NCBI RefSeq assembly: GCF_052044135.1
Contig: NZ_JBQDYF010000006.1
Location: forward strand, 1 to 64,000
Length of the DNA: 64,000 bases
Source of the DNA: Salinisphaera sp052044135
Lineage (GTDB): Bacteria > Pseudomonadota > Gammaproteobacteria > Nevskiales > Salinisphaeraceae
Direction: 5' to 3'
The notes under the pieces were generated by a model, which did no database searches, was not told the DNA's origin, and worked only from the letters and a program-made list of their open reading frames with translations. Both the position numbers and the translations under genes were made by a program. Each line of letters opens with the position of its first letter. Position 1 is the first letter of the stretch. Positions 17,569-25,825 of this stretch are shown here, one piece after another.

Positions 17569-18396
17569 TCAGCCATTGTCGGCAAGGCGCGGATAGGCTT
17601 CTTGTACCACCGAGAACACAATCCCGCGCAGCCAGCCATGTGCCGGGTAGGCATCCATGCGCGGGTGCCACATGGCATCAATCGTGAATTCCGGGGTTGG
17701 GACCGGTAGGTCGAAGTGTTGGAGCCCGAGCTTGGCGGCGTGGTCGCTGGCCAGCGCATTCCCGAGGCACGATTGCGGGACCAGCGCCACCAAATCCGAG
17801 TGACGGGCGATCCGCATGGCGTCCGGGAAACCGGGAACAACGGTATGGATCTCCCGCCGCAATCCAAGCGCCGCCAGTGGCTCGTCGACGGAAGCGGCGA
17901 CCTCGCCGCGTGGGGAGGCGGCCACGTGCTTGCAGGCCGCATAGCGTTCGGGGGTCACGTTCGGCTCCGCCAGCAGCGGATGGCCTGCTCGCACGACGCC
18001 GACATACCGGTCGTGAAACAGCAAGCGAGCGCGCATCTCCGGTGCGGTTGTGTCTCCCACGCCGATTTCCAGGTCGATCGAGCCGTCGCGTAGCGCTGCC
18101 ACATCCTTGTTCGGCTTGGGCGTAAAGCAAAGGCGGACGTGCGGCGCTACCGCGTCAACGGCCTGCATCAGGGGAACGGAAAAGAACGCCACGAAAGCCT
18201 CGTTGGCGCGCAGGGTGAAATTACGCTCCAGCGCAGCAAGCTCGAGACGATCGTTGCGCGGTTGCAGCATTGCCCGGGCGCCGCGGGTCAGTTCATGCAC
18301 GTGATCGTGTATTGCCGCGGCATACGGCGTCGGCACCAGACCGCGACCCGCGCGTACCAGCAACGGGTCGCCCGCGAACCTGGGGTCTTGCGACAT
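17569..18396 (-). pseudogene. LysR-family regulator lacking its DNA-binding helices
   Basis: The 275-aa frame begins inside a LysR protein: DPLLVRAGRGLVPTP, normally near residue 45-60, occurs at residues 11-25. The substrate-binding domain that follows is complete and ends normally. The missing ~35 residues contain most of the helix-turn-helix. Directly upstream, in the same frame, is the TAG that ends the neighbouring LysR gene at 18415, then six sense codons and this ATG. This looks like a deletion that joined two LysR genes and removed the second one's start. If expressed, the product could bind ligand but probably not DNA. Confidence 0.7.
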
Positions 18397-18414
18397 GCGT
18401 TGGCAGACACGCGG

Positions 18415-19329
18415 CTACAGGCCGGTCCCATCTGGCGGCTCATCCAGCCGTATGTAGGCGCTCAGGTGGCGGGCCAGGTGACGGAATACAAGGCGGACGC
18501 GTTGCACGCGCCGCAGGTCTTCGTGCATGACCACCCACGTTTCGAGCGGGTAGCTCATCAGATCGGGAAGAATCCGCACCAGATCGGGAAAGCGGCGAGC
18601 CAGGGGCGCCTGGCACACGCCGATCCCCAGGCCGGCTCGGATGGCCGCGAGCTGCGCCATGTCACTGTCGGTCCGGTAGGCGAAGTCCTGTCGTTGTTCC
18701 GTGAGCCCCAGGGCGCGCATCGTGCGGATGCTCGCCGTTTCGGTGTCGAAGCCAATCCACGGGAAGCGGCGTAGATCGTCGAGGTCGGCGGGCATGCCGC
18801 GGCGTTCGATCAGATCCCGGCGTGCGTGCAAGCCAACCGTGATATGCCCGATGCGTTTGGCGATGAGCGCGTGTTGGGTCGGGCGTACCATCCGGATCGC
18901 GATGTCGGCCTCGCGATGCAGCATATCGGCGTTGTCATTGCTCAGGCTGAGTTCGATGGTCAGCGTGGGATGTTCGGCCATGAGTGACGTAAGCAGCGCG
19001 GGCAGCACCTCAACTCCCATCACTTCACTGGCGGTCACGCGTACCACGCCCGAGATCTGATCGGCCGAGGCCGAGCCCGTGCGCGAAAAGGCGCGCGCGG
19101 CGTTGGCCATGGCGCGTGCCGGGGCGACCAAGTCGAGGGCGATCGCGGTCGGTTCGAGCCCGCTCGGGGAGCGGGTGAACAGGGCGGTGCCCAGCTCATT
19201 TTCCAGCGCCTCGATGCGGCGCCGCACTGTGGGTTGCATCGCGTTCAGCGCCCGCGCCGCCGCCGACAGGCTGCCGGTATCGACGACGGCGAGAAACGCG
19301 CGATAGCGCTCCCAGTCGGTGTCATTCAA
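18415..19329 (-). CDS. LysR-family transcriptional regulator
   Basis: Full-length LysR regulator (304 aa). The winged HTH is at residues 5-65 (YRAFLAVVDTGSLSAAARAL, then QPTVRRRIEALENELGTALF) and is followed by an effector-binding domain. It is divergent from the epimerase-like gene at 19438, and the 108-base gap contains the LysR-type inverted repeat TTGG-N6-CCAA (19366-19379). It therefore probably controls that gene and itself; the inducer is unknown. Confidence 0.88.
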   Translation of the reverse strand: MNDTDWERYRAFLAVVDTGSLSAAARALNAMQPTVRRRIEALENELGTALFTRSPSGLEPTAIALDLVAPARAMANAARAFSRTGSASADQISGVVRVTASEVMGVEVLPALLTSLMAEHPTLTIELSLSNDNADMLHREADIAIRMVRPTQHALIAKRIGHITVGLHARRDLIERRGMPADLDDLRRFPWIGFDTETASIRTMRALGLTEQRQDFAYRTDSDMAQLAAIRAGLGIGVCQAPLARRFPDLVRILPDLMSYPLETWVVMHEDLRRVQRVRLVFRHLARHLSAYIRLDEPPDGTGL

Positions 19330-19437
19330 GCTGAGAAGGCTCGTTCATCATTGACGGGCCGCTGGTTGGTGTTTGCCAATTCTAACCGAGCTTGTCCGCG
19401 CCTATCGTGAGCTTCCCTCATCTCTCCGGATCGGCTC

Positions 19438-20403
19438 ATGAATACAACAGGTCAGGCACTGGTATTGGGTGCAGGCGGTGGCGTTGGCGGCGCCATTGGC
19501 CGAGCGCTGCTCGCGCACGGCTGGCGGGTGCGCGCCGTGGTTCGACGCCCAGACAGTGCGGCGGCCGTCCGGTTGCGGGCCGACGGCTTTGAAACGGTGG
19601 CGGGCGATGCGCTGAATCGGCAGGCGGTGGTACAGGCAGCCGCCGGAGCCCGCGTGATCGTGCATGCCGTCAATCCGCCGGGATATCGCCATTGGGACAC
19701 CCAGGTAATGCCCATGTTGGATAACACCATCGTGGCGGCTCATGCCCAGGGCGGGCGTATCTTTCTTCCCGGCACGATTTACAACTACGGGGCGGATGCG
19801 CTGCCGCTGCTGTACGAGACGTCGCCCCAGAACCCGCAGACCAGAAAAGGCGGGATTCGGGCCCGGATGGAAGCCAATCTCGCCGCGGCCGCCGCGGATG
19901 GGGTACGCTCGCTGATTGTTCGGGCCGGCGACTTCTACGGGCCGCGTGCCGGTAGCAGTTGGTTTTCCCAGGTTTTGGTCAAGCCCTGTAAGCCGCTGCG
20001 AAAAATTGTCTATCCCGGGCGGCCGGGTATCGGCCACAGCTGGGCCTACCTGCCCGACCTGGGCGAGGCCTTCGCGCGGTTCGCCGATCGTGAGCAAGAG
20101 TTGGAGCCGGCCGCGCGGTACCATTTTGCCGGCTACTACGATGGCGGCGGTCACGGTATGACCGCCAGCATCAAACGCGCCGCCGGCGCGCTCCATCTGC
20201 CGGTAAAGCGCTTTCCCTGGCGCTTGTTGTCGCTCCTGGCGCCGTTCAACGCGACGCTGCGTGAAATGCGCGAAATCCGTTTTCACTGGCAAACCGATGC
20301 GCGTCTCGACAATACCGCGCTGACCGCGTTTCTCGGCGCCGAGCCGCAGACGCCGCTGGACGACAGCGTGAGAGCGACCTTGCAGGGGTTGTCCGTGCTG
20401 TAG
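19438..20403 (+). CDS. NAD-dependent epimerase/dehydratase-family (extended SDR-like) protein
   Basis: A 321-aa protein with an N-terminal Rossmann fold: the glycine-rich loop ALVLGAGGGVGGAIGRAL is at about residues 7-24 and VRAVVRRP ends strand 2. Later segments (FLPGTIYNYG, VRAGDFYGP, HSWAYLPDLGEAF) match the NAD(P)H-binding atypical or extended SDR group. The canonical Y-x3-K dyad is not obvious, so catalytic activity and substrate are unknown. It is divergent from a LysR gene that probably regulates it, and ends 3 bases from the convergent YjfB-like gene. Confidence 0.8.
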   Translation: MNTTGQALVLGAGGGVGGAIGRALLAHGWRVRAVVRRPDSAAAVRLRADGFETVAGDALNRQAVVQAAAGARVIVHAVNPPGYRHWDTQVMPMLDNTIVAAHAQGGRIFLPGTIYNYGADALPLLYETSPQNPQTRKGGIRARMEANLAAAAADGVRSLIVRAGDFYGPRAGSSWFSQVLVKPCKPLRKIVYPGRPGIGHSWAYLPDLGEAFARFADREQELEPAARYHFAGYYDGGGHGMTASIKRAAGALHLPVKRFPWRLLSLLAPFNATLREMREIRFHWQTDARLDNTALTAFLGAEPQTPLDDSVRATLQGLSVL

Positions 20404-20406
20404 TGC

Positions 20407-20616
20407 TCAGGCGTATGTGTTGATCTGCGTACCAACCGTGCCGCTCGTGGCCGGCGCGGGCTGCGCTTCCACCGACGACATCAGCTGGCTGAGCTGCGAC
20501 GACTGACTATCGAGCGACTTGCGCAACAGGTTCGCCTGTATGTCCTGGTTCTGGTTTTTTTGCTGTAGCGCGACCGCCGTATTGACGGCCGAATTCACGC
20601 TGCTTCCTGCGTTCAT
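20407..20616 (-). CDS. YjfB-like putative motility small protein (copy 1)
   Basis: A 69-aa soluble protein rich in Gln, Ser and Asn, without a signal peptide. The amphipathic stretch ALQQKNQNQDIQANLLRKSL and the end GTVGTQINTYA fit the small YjfB family (putative motility proteins with a terminal G-x-x-I-[DN]-V-like tail). GGAGG lies 7 bases before the ATG. The promoter region has TCAAG-N14-GCCGATAA (20658-20684), one mismatch from the FliA consensus. It is a close paralogue of the gene at 28106-28312. The molecular function is unknown; a flagellar or motility link is inferred from family name and promoter. Confidence 0.8.
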   Translation of the reverse strand: MNAGSSVNSAVNTAVALQQKNQNQDIQANLLRKSLDSQSSQLSQLMSSVEAQPAPATSGTVGTQINTYA

Positions 20617-20657
20617 AACGCCTCCTCTTCCTGCGAGTACCCATGGCCGGATGGAGG

Positions 20658-20684
20658 TTATCGGCGTCTATCGCATGGACTTGA
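20658..20684 (-). promoter_or_regulatory. sigma-28 (FliA) promoter of YjfB-like gene 1
   Basis: Minus strand: TCAAG, 14 bases, GCCGATAA, against the FliA consensus TAAAG-N14-GCCGATAA. The -10 octamer is exact and the -35 has one mismatch. It lies about 42 bases upstream of the start codon. Confidence 0.75.
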
Positions 20685-20970
20685 ATCGGTAATGAGGCAC
20701 CACGCCGTACCACCCGTTCCGGTCCGCGTCCTCGTCCGGGCCCGCGACTCGGGCGCTGGACCGGTCTCGCGATCAAGGTGCTGCCCGGCTCGGAAAATGG
20801 CCGGCGTTGCCTCATCGTCGGCCTCGGGCCCGACGCCGACCGGCGCGATCCGAGTGTTCTGTAATGCCTATTAATCAGGCTGTTTCGTGCGCTTTGTTTC
20901 GCGTCACCGCGCCGGGCAATAAGGATTGCCCGAAATCCATGACGCGAACTCACGTGACAGGACACTCGGT

Positions 20971-21116
20971 TATTAATCCGGCATCAAAACAGCTGACTTC
21001 ATCCGCTGTTTTCAACGCCTTCAAAAATAAAAGCCGGCGCCTGTCCGTCTTTTATTTTCAAAGGCTTCGCGGCCAATGGCCGCGGCGAGCATGCAGTCGC
21101 ATACTCGCGCTATTAA
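20971..21116 (+). repeat. 146-bp repeat, left copy of an inverted pair
   Basis: This 146-base segment recurs in inverted orientation at 22210-22355 with about 10 differences by eye. It contains a stem-loop, AAAATAAAAG / CTTTTATTTT with an inner CGG/CCG pair and a short loop, that could act as a bidirectional terminator. The pair brackets the PEP-CTERM gene. The family is not one I recognise. Apart from this element and the sigma-28 promoter, nothing is seen in 20617-21179. Confidence 0.85.
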
Positions 21117-21179
21117 GCCGAAGAATCATCCATTTTTGTGCCGGGTTAATAACGCGGTATTCGATGCTCGAATTATCCG

Positions 21180-21863
21180 CTAATCGAGGCGAACGCTTAG
21201 TCCAAGGCGCCGACGTCCCACCCACAGCACAAGACACAAGGCGGCCAGGAACATGGGAAGTGAACCGGGCTCCGGTACCGACACCCCGGGCGAAACATAA
21301 TCCAGTGCCTGAGTCTGGGTGGCGACCGCCACGCCGTAGAACGCATTGCCGCTCGAGCCCGGCGATCCGATGCCGTCACTCCACAAGCCCACCACGTCGC
21401 CATTACCCAGATTGAACAAGAGTCCGTAGATATCCAGCAAACCGCCGTGAAACGGATAGTCGGTAGCCGTTTGGGGCGAGCCGTCCGGCCAGATCAGGTT
21501 GTCATACGTGAGATAGCCGTTGCTATTGGGCGATAAACCGAAAGCAACGGCAAACCGACTGAAATCATGGGGGGCGAGGTGGTTGGTGGGCTCCGGTGTC
21601 GCATTGTTGACCGCGACGAGCGAGGTGACGTTCTCGTTGGCGATATCGAGCCCGTTATTGGCGTCGGAAAACGTTCCGGAGATTGCGGTGATTTCATGGC
21701 CATCCGAAAACAAGGCATCGGTCGCCGGGCCGTAGGTCAACGCAAGTGCCCCGCTGATGCCCGACGTACTGAAATTCAGATAAGTCACAGTGGCCAGCGC
21801 CGGCCCTGAAATCAGCAGCGACAGGCTCGCAAGCACTGCAAGCCCGAAATGTTTTGGTGTCAT
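21180..21863 (-). CDS. PEP-CTERM sorting-domain protein
   Basis: A 227-aa secreted protein. An N-terminal signal peptide (FGLAVLASLSLLISGPALA) precedes a Gly/Asn/Asp-rich extracellular body, and a C-terminal PEP-CTERM signal follows: VPEPGSLPMFLAALCLVLWV, then the basic stop GRRR. Such proteins are sorted and cleaved by exosortase (EpsH/XrtA) and are linked to exopolysaccharide or biofilm production. No exosortase gene is in this window. GGAG lies 7 bases before the ATG. A good sigma-54 promoter (21935-21950) precedes it, agreeing with PrsK/PrsR-type control known for this protein class. The body itself matches no family I recognise. Confidence 0.85.
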   Translation of the reverse strand: MTPKHFGLAVLASLSLLISGPALATVTYLNFSTSGISGALALTYGPATDALFSDGHEITAISGTFSDANNGLDIANENVTSLVAVNNATPEPTNHLAPHDFSRFAVAFGLSPNSNGYLTYDNLIWPDGSPQTATDYPFHGGLLDIYGLLFNLGNGDVVGLWSDGIGSPGSSGNAFYGVAVATQTQALDYVSPGVSVPEPGSLPMFLAALCLVLWVGRRRLGLSVRLD

Positions 21864-21934
21864 GGAAATCTCCGGGTCGGTGAGGTTAGCGCAAGCGCCG
21901 ATCCTCTGTTTTTTCTTAAGAGAGATGCCTTATA

Positions 21935-21950
21935 AGCAAATTACGATCCA
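21935..21950 (-). promoter_or_regulatory. sigma-54 promoter of the PEP-CTERM gene
   Basis: The minus strand reads TGGATCGTAATTTGCT against the RpoN consensus TGGCACG-N4-TTGCW. The invariant GG and GC are separated by exactly 10 bases and the TTGCT box is perfect. It is ~72-87 bases before the start codon. Confidence 0.65.
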
Positions 21951-22209
21951 GAAAATTTTACGCAATAAAAACATGGGGCTAAATTTCATCTCCGTCTGAT
22001 AACCATCGATGATGTAAGAAAATCTGACACTTCAAGGGCTGGGGCGCTCGATCGCCAAGATCCCGTCGTATGCGCGGTCGGGGCAGGGCCCGAGTCCGGT
22101 CACCAAGCGGCATCAATCACCGGTCTGACTTTGGGCTGCCGACGTCACTCACGCTTGCGTGCAATAAGCGCTACCGCTGCACAGGCAACGGGCCTGGATA
22201 ACGCTCAAT

Positions 22210-22355
22210 TTAATAGCGCGCGTATGCGACCGCATGCTCGACGTGGCCATTGGCCGCTAAGGCTCGGAAAATAAAAGACGGACAGGCGCCGGCATTTATT
22301 TTTGAAGGCGTTGAAAACAGCGGATGAAGTCGGCTGTTTTGATGCCGGATTAATA
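22210..22355 (-). repeat. 146-bp repeat, right copy of an inverted pair
   Basis: Reverse-complement partner of 20971-21116, same length, about 93% identical by eye, with the internal hairpin kept except for one base. The two copies enclose 1.1 kb containing the PEP-CTERM gene and its promoter. Confidence 0.85.
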
Positions 22356-22672
22356 TATCCAAATCGGGGGGGGCGACTGCCGCGTGCACGCACGGCAACG
22401 TGTTCCGGGACGGGGCTTGTGTCCGTATCCCGCCGCCAACGCCCGAGATGGCGGATGCCGTAATCGTCGGTAAGTCTCTATCAACTTTCGAAATTTTTAT
22501 TTTTTTTAATAATTTATGCCAGAAAACACTTTTCTTAATATATACGTCATATTGCGAAACTAAGCTAGCGGCTCGGTGGAGTCGGGCCGGGGGTTGCAAA
22601 GGTTCGAGCGCCTTGCATTGTGGAAAGTAACGGGTACTGACGGTTCGGCTGTCTGGTGAAGCCGGCAACATT

Positions 22673-22684
22673 GATAACGTTACC
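22673..22684. promoter_or_regulatory. GATAACGTTACC near-palindrome upstream of the PAP2 gene
   Basis: It differs by one base from the perfect palindrome GATAACGTTATC ahead of dppA and lies 63 bases before the start codon of the PAP2 gene. Possibly the same LacI-type regulator binds both; unproven. Confidence 0.3.
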
Positions 22685-22746
22685 ATTACCGCGCTGCCCC
22701 TCCTATCGGCCCTCTCCTTTATCGTTCTTGGGAAAATAAGGAAACG

Positions 22747-25041
22747 ATGATGGTTTGCAAAGATAAACGGTGGGGCCTGGCGGTCGCGGCGCTGGTTGTC
22801 ACGATGTCCGCCTGTAACGACAATAGTAATAACAATAACAACGCCAAGACCTATACCGAACCGAGTGTTCCGCAAGGGGTCGGTTATATCCAGGCAGTCG
22901 ACACGCCGCAGCTCGGATCGGGTGAACAGGCGGTCGTGGACAGCCATCTCGCGGAGACCAATAATAATAATTACGCGATCGCCTACAGCCCGACCTACGA
23001 TCCCATGCTGCAGATCCTGAAGGGTTTCAACAAGATCTACATCCTGGGCGACCCGACCTGGTCGGATTATGGTTCGGACAAACTAAAATCGGGCAGCCCG
23101 CAGGGCACGTACAGCTATACCGGTGTCGCGGGTGGCGGGACGAAACAGACCAACGGCGTTCTGAGTACGGTTTCGTTCGATAACGCCCAAGTCCTCAATA
23201 TGACGATTTGGAAGGAAAATTTCGATTACGTCAAAACACTGACCCGTGCCGGGCAGAGCACCCCGGACGTCGACCGCTCCCAGGTCCAGTCGCAACGCGG
23301 CGCCTATCTCGACGACCAGCGGGAGAAGGGCTACAGCATCACCTCGGGGCTCGGGCCGCTGGCCCCCGCCTATCGCGTCGGTGCACACTCGGTGACAACG
23401 TTGTCAAGAGACAGTAGCAACCCGGATCAGATCGTTTACGATCCGGCTTCCGGCAACAAGACCTCGTTTTCGATCACCGACAGCAACCACTTGATCAATT
23501 CGATCAGCGACGGGGGCTCGGGTGGTACAAACTACGGTCAGACCGGTTACAGCCTGGACGCGGTCGTATCATTGCTGAGCGATATCGCGGGCTACGGAGC
23601 CTCGACCGAGGCGCCCAAGTATCATTTTGAATCGCCGCGCCCGTGGCGCATCAATGCCGGGGATTATACGGTTGCCTCCTTCAATGGGCAGGACAAGAGC
23701 AGTTTGCAGAAACTGACCTGTTACAACCCGGACGGCACCACGCAGACGAAATATTTCGAAGAGCCGAGCGATCCGCTCGTCCGCGCCATTACCGGGCTGA
23801 AGTGCGCGCGCCGCTCGGTATACACCGACAATGGCGATGGCACCTACGCCAGCGATTTCAACGGCACCGGCACCTGGAAATCCAGCCGCGCCAAGGATGC
23901 GGCGTTCCCCAGCGGCCATACCACCGAAGCCTATGACCGCGGCCTCGGCATGGCCTACGCGATCCCGCAACGCTTTGCCGAGATGGCGGCCCGAGCGGCT
24001 GAACTCGGTGAAAACCGGATCGTCGCCGGGATGCACTCGCCGCTGGATGTCATCGGTGGCCGCATCATGGGCGAGGCTGTAACGGCGGCGACGCTTTACG
24101 ATCGCAGCAATCAGGGCGCGGCTGACCAGGCGGTGGCGCAGGCCTACGCATACTTCAGCGACCAGGCGAAAACCGCCGGGTACGATTCCGTCTATGCTTG
24201 GGCGCATAGCGCCGACACCGTGGCAGCCCACAAAGCCATGAAGGCGCGCTACAGGGCGTTTCTTACGTACGGCCTGAGCAAGCTGAACGAGCCGGTCAAG
24301 GCGCCGGAGGTACCCAAGGGCGCCGAAGTGTTGCTGCGGTCGCGTTTTCCCTATCTTGACGCGCAACAACGTCGGGCGGTTCTCGCCACCACCGAGATCG
24401 CATCGAATTACCCCGTCATCGACCAGTCGCATGGCTGGGGGCGGCTGGATCTGGTGGCGGCGGCTGACGGATACGGCGCGTTCGATGGTGATGTGGATGT
24501 GACCATGGACGGCACGAACCGCAGCGGCTTTAACGCGGAAGACTATTGGCAGAACGACATATCGGGCCCCGGCCGGGTCCGCAAATATGGCACGGGTACG
24601 CTGCATCTGAACGGCGACAATTCGTACAGCGGCGGCACATTGCTGGTCGATGGGGGCCTGGTGGCCGGTTCGGCCCGCGCCTTCGGCAGCAATACGCTGT
24701 ATCAGCAGGGCGGAACGGTCGGCATAGCAATCAAGGCGGGCGCCGACAAGAACGCGCAGGGGGCCCTGAAAGTCGCCAACTTCGTGCAAAAGGCTGGTAC
24801 GCTCTCGCTCGATCTCGCCGATCAGGCGCAGTTGCAGGTCTCCGGCAGCGCTTTCCTCGATGGCGGCTCGTTGCTGCTCAAGGTGCCGACATTGACCGGG
24901 CAAACCCATTATACGGTGGTTACCGCCGATCACCTGGAAGGCAAGTTCAGCCAGGCGATCGCCAGCGACGCGAGTGGCAAGACGTACAACGTGGCGTTGC
25001 AATACAGCCAGGGCGAGGTCGTTGCCACGATCAAACCCTGA
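22747..25041 (+). CDS. PAP2 (class A acid phosphatase-like) lipoprotein with autotransporter-associated repeat
   Basis: A 764-aa exported protein. The N terminus has a short signal with a possible lipobox (VVTMSAC, Cys near residue 25) and a poly-Asn linker. The PAP2 phosphatase signature is complete: K-x6-RP (KYHFESPRPW, ~291-300), PSGHT (~388-392) and N-R-I-V-A-G-M-H-S-P-L-D (~423-434), the last with the catalytic His. Residues ~610-645 (GTGTLHLNGDNSYSGGTLLV) form a passenger-associated (PATR) beta repeat, and a beta-helix-like tail follows, but no autotransporter barrel is visible. AAGGA precedes the tandem ATGs. Likely role: phosphate release from organic phosphates at the cell surface (inference). 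Confidence 0.82.
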   Translation: MMVCKDKRWGLAVAALVVTMSACNDNSNNNNNAKTYTEPSVPQGVGYIQAVDTPQLGSGEQAVVDSHLAETNNNNYAIAYSPTYDPMLQILKGFNKIYILGDPTWSDYGSDKLKSGSPQGTYSYTGVAGGGTKQTNGVLSTVSFDNAQVLNMTIWKENFDYVKTLTRAGQSTPDVDRSQVQSQRGAYLDDQREKGYSITSGLGPLAPAYRVGAHSVTTLSRDSSNPDQIVYDPASGNKTSFSITDSNHLINSISDGGSGGTNYGQTGYSLDAVVSLLSDIAGYGASTEAPKYHFESPRPWRINAGDYTVASFNGQDKSSLQKLTCYNPDGTTQTKYFEEPSDPLVRAITGLKCARRSVYTDNGDGTYASDFNGTGTWKSSRAKDAAFPSGHTTEAYDRGLGMAYAIPQRFAEMAARAAELGENRIVAGMHSPLDVIGGRIMGEAVTAATLYDRSNQGAADQAVAQAYAYFSDQAKTAGYDSVYAWAHSADTVAAHKAMKARYRAFLTYGLSKLNEPVKAPEVPKGAEVLLRSRFPYLDAQQRRAVLATTEIASNYPVIDQSHGWGRLDLVAAADGYGAFDGDVDVTMDGTNRSGFNAEDYWQNDISGPGRVRKYGTGTLHLNGDNSYSGGTLLVDGGLVAGSARAFGSNTLYQQGGTVGIAIKAGADKNAQGALKVANFVQKAGTLSLDLADQAQLQVSGSAFLDGGSLLLKVPTLTGQTHYTVVTADHLEGKFSQAIASDASGKTYNVALQYSQGEVVATIKP

Positions 25042-25231
25042 TCCAGCGCTTGGCGTCGGGGCCCCGGTGCGCCGGGGTTCCGACAGCGGCGGAGGGCGGG
25101 CGAGGATGCCGCGATTGCCGTAACATCCGGGCAGCGTTGCGGGCGGAGCCTGCATCAACCGTCAGGGAATGGCGCTAAACAGCGAATGTCGTTGCTGTTG
25201 AAAGCCGCGCTATCTTCGACCAGCGTCCCTA

Positions 25232-25490
25232 ATCCGTATCCGGCTCACGCATGGTTGTGACTCGGCTGACGCGGCCCGATGGATGCTCCGCGTGGTGCCG
25301 AGCAGTTCCCGCCGTGGTTATGACCCTGCGGCTTCCGTCAGCGAATCTGGACCATGAGCTGCTGACGATCTGGCGGCGCGAAATGCTCACCAGAGTCTAT
25401 GTCCCGCGGTTGGTCAATCTGTATGACCGCAATGGGCGGTCGCTGTCACCCCTTATCTCCGCGACCAACGAGCCGCCCCTTCCGCCATAG
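25232..25490 (+). pseudogene. decayed second chaC copy
   Basis: Residues IRLTHGCDSADAARWMLRVV in one frame, then MTLRLPSANLDHELLTIWRR with the following EMLTRVYVPRLVNLYD in the next, align with residues ~98-165 of the intact ChaC at 3429-4157. A one-base insertion at about 25318 (GGTTATG for GGCATG) shifts the frame. The N-terminal GYGS loop is lost or scrambled and the match ends at the stop at 25488. Traces of the upstream part may reach back to about 25188. Divergence is substantial, so this is an old remnant rather than a recent duplicate. Confidence 0.75.
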
Positions 25491-25825
25491 ATCATCGTCG
25501 ACGGCCTCGACCCAGTTGATTCGCGATGTCGACGACAAACAGTGCCACGTGGTTGTCGCCTGCATGTTCAGCGTAATCAAATGCGGTGTGTTGCGGTTGA
25601 CGCCGGCCGCCGGCGAGTTGCCCTGTCGCTCATGGTTTTGCGCGTATTCGACGCGGCTGGCGCCGCTTTCGGCGTGGCCCGCGGCGGCGTTCTCGTATAC
25701 CGGGGGCGTCGTACAGATTGGCAACCGATACCGGGGCAAGCCGTGACCACCTATCGGCATGACGGGCCAATCGTTATCGGTCTACCGCCCGTCGACGCTG
25801 ATTGGCTGCCTGCGAGGGAGAGTCA
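25491..25825. other. 335-base stretch without a convincing gene
   Basis: Several overlapping frames are open but none resembles a family; it appears to be degraded sequence following the chaC remnant. Confidence 0.4.

Larger units (their letters stand above)
21864..22746. other. 880-base intergenic region between the PEP-CTERM and PAP2 genes
   Basis: It holds the sigma-54 promoter at 21935-21950, the right copy of the 146-bp repeat (22210-22355), and AT-rich upstream sequence of the PAP2 gene with the GATAACGTTACC motif at 22673-22684. No convincing gene is present. Confidence 0.6.

Noticed and set aside
20807..21415. Protein-like similarity between frames inside the two 146-bp repeats
   Set aside because: Similarity follows from the DNA repeat itself; the frames have no starts, ribosome-binding sites or family matches.
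23569..25158. Long open frame (529 codons) on the minus strand opposite the PAP2 gene
   Set aside because: Arg/Gly/His-rich translation without motifs; it is the antisense shadow of the intact PAP2 gene in GC-rich DNA.
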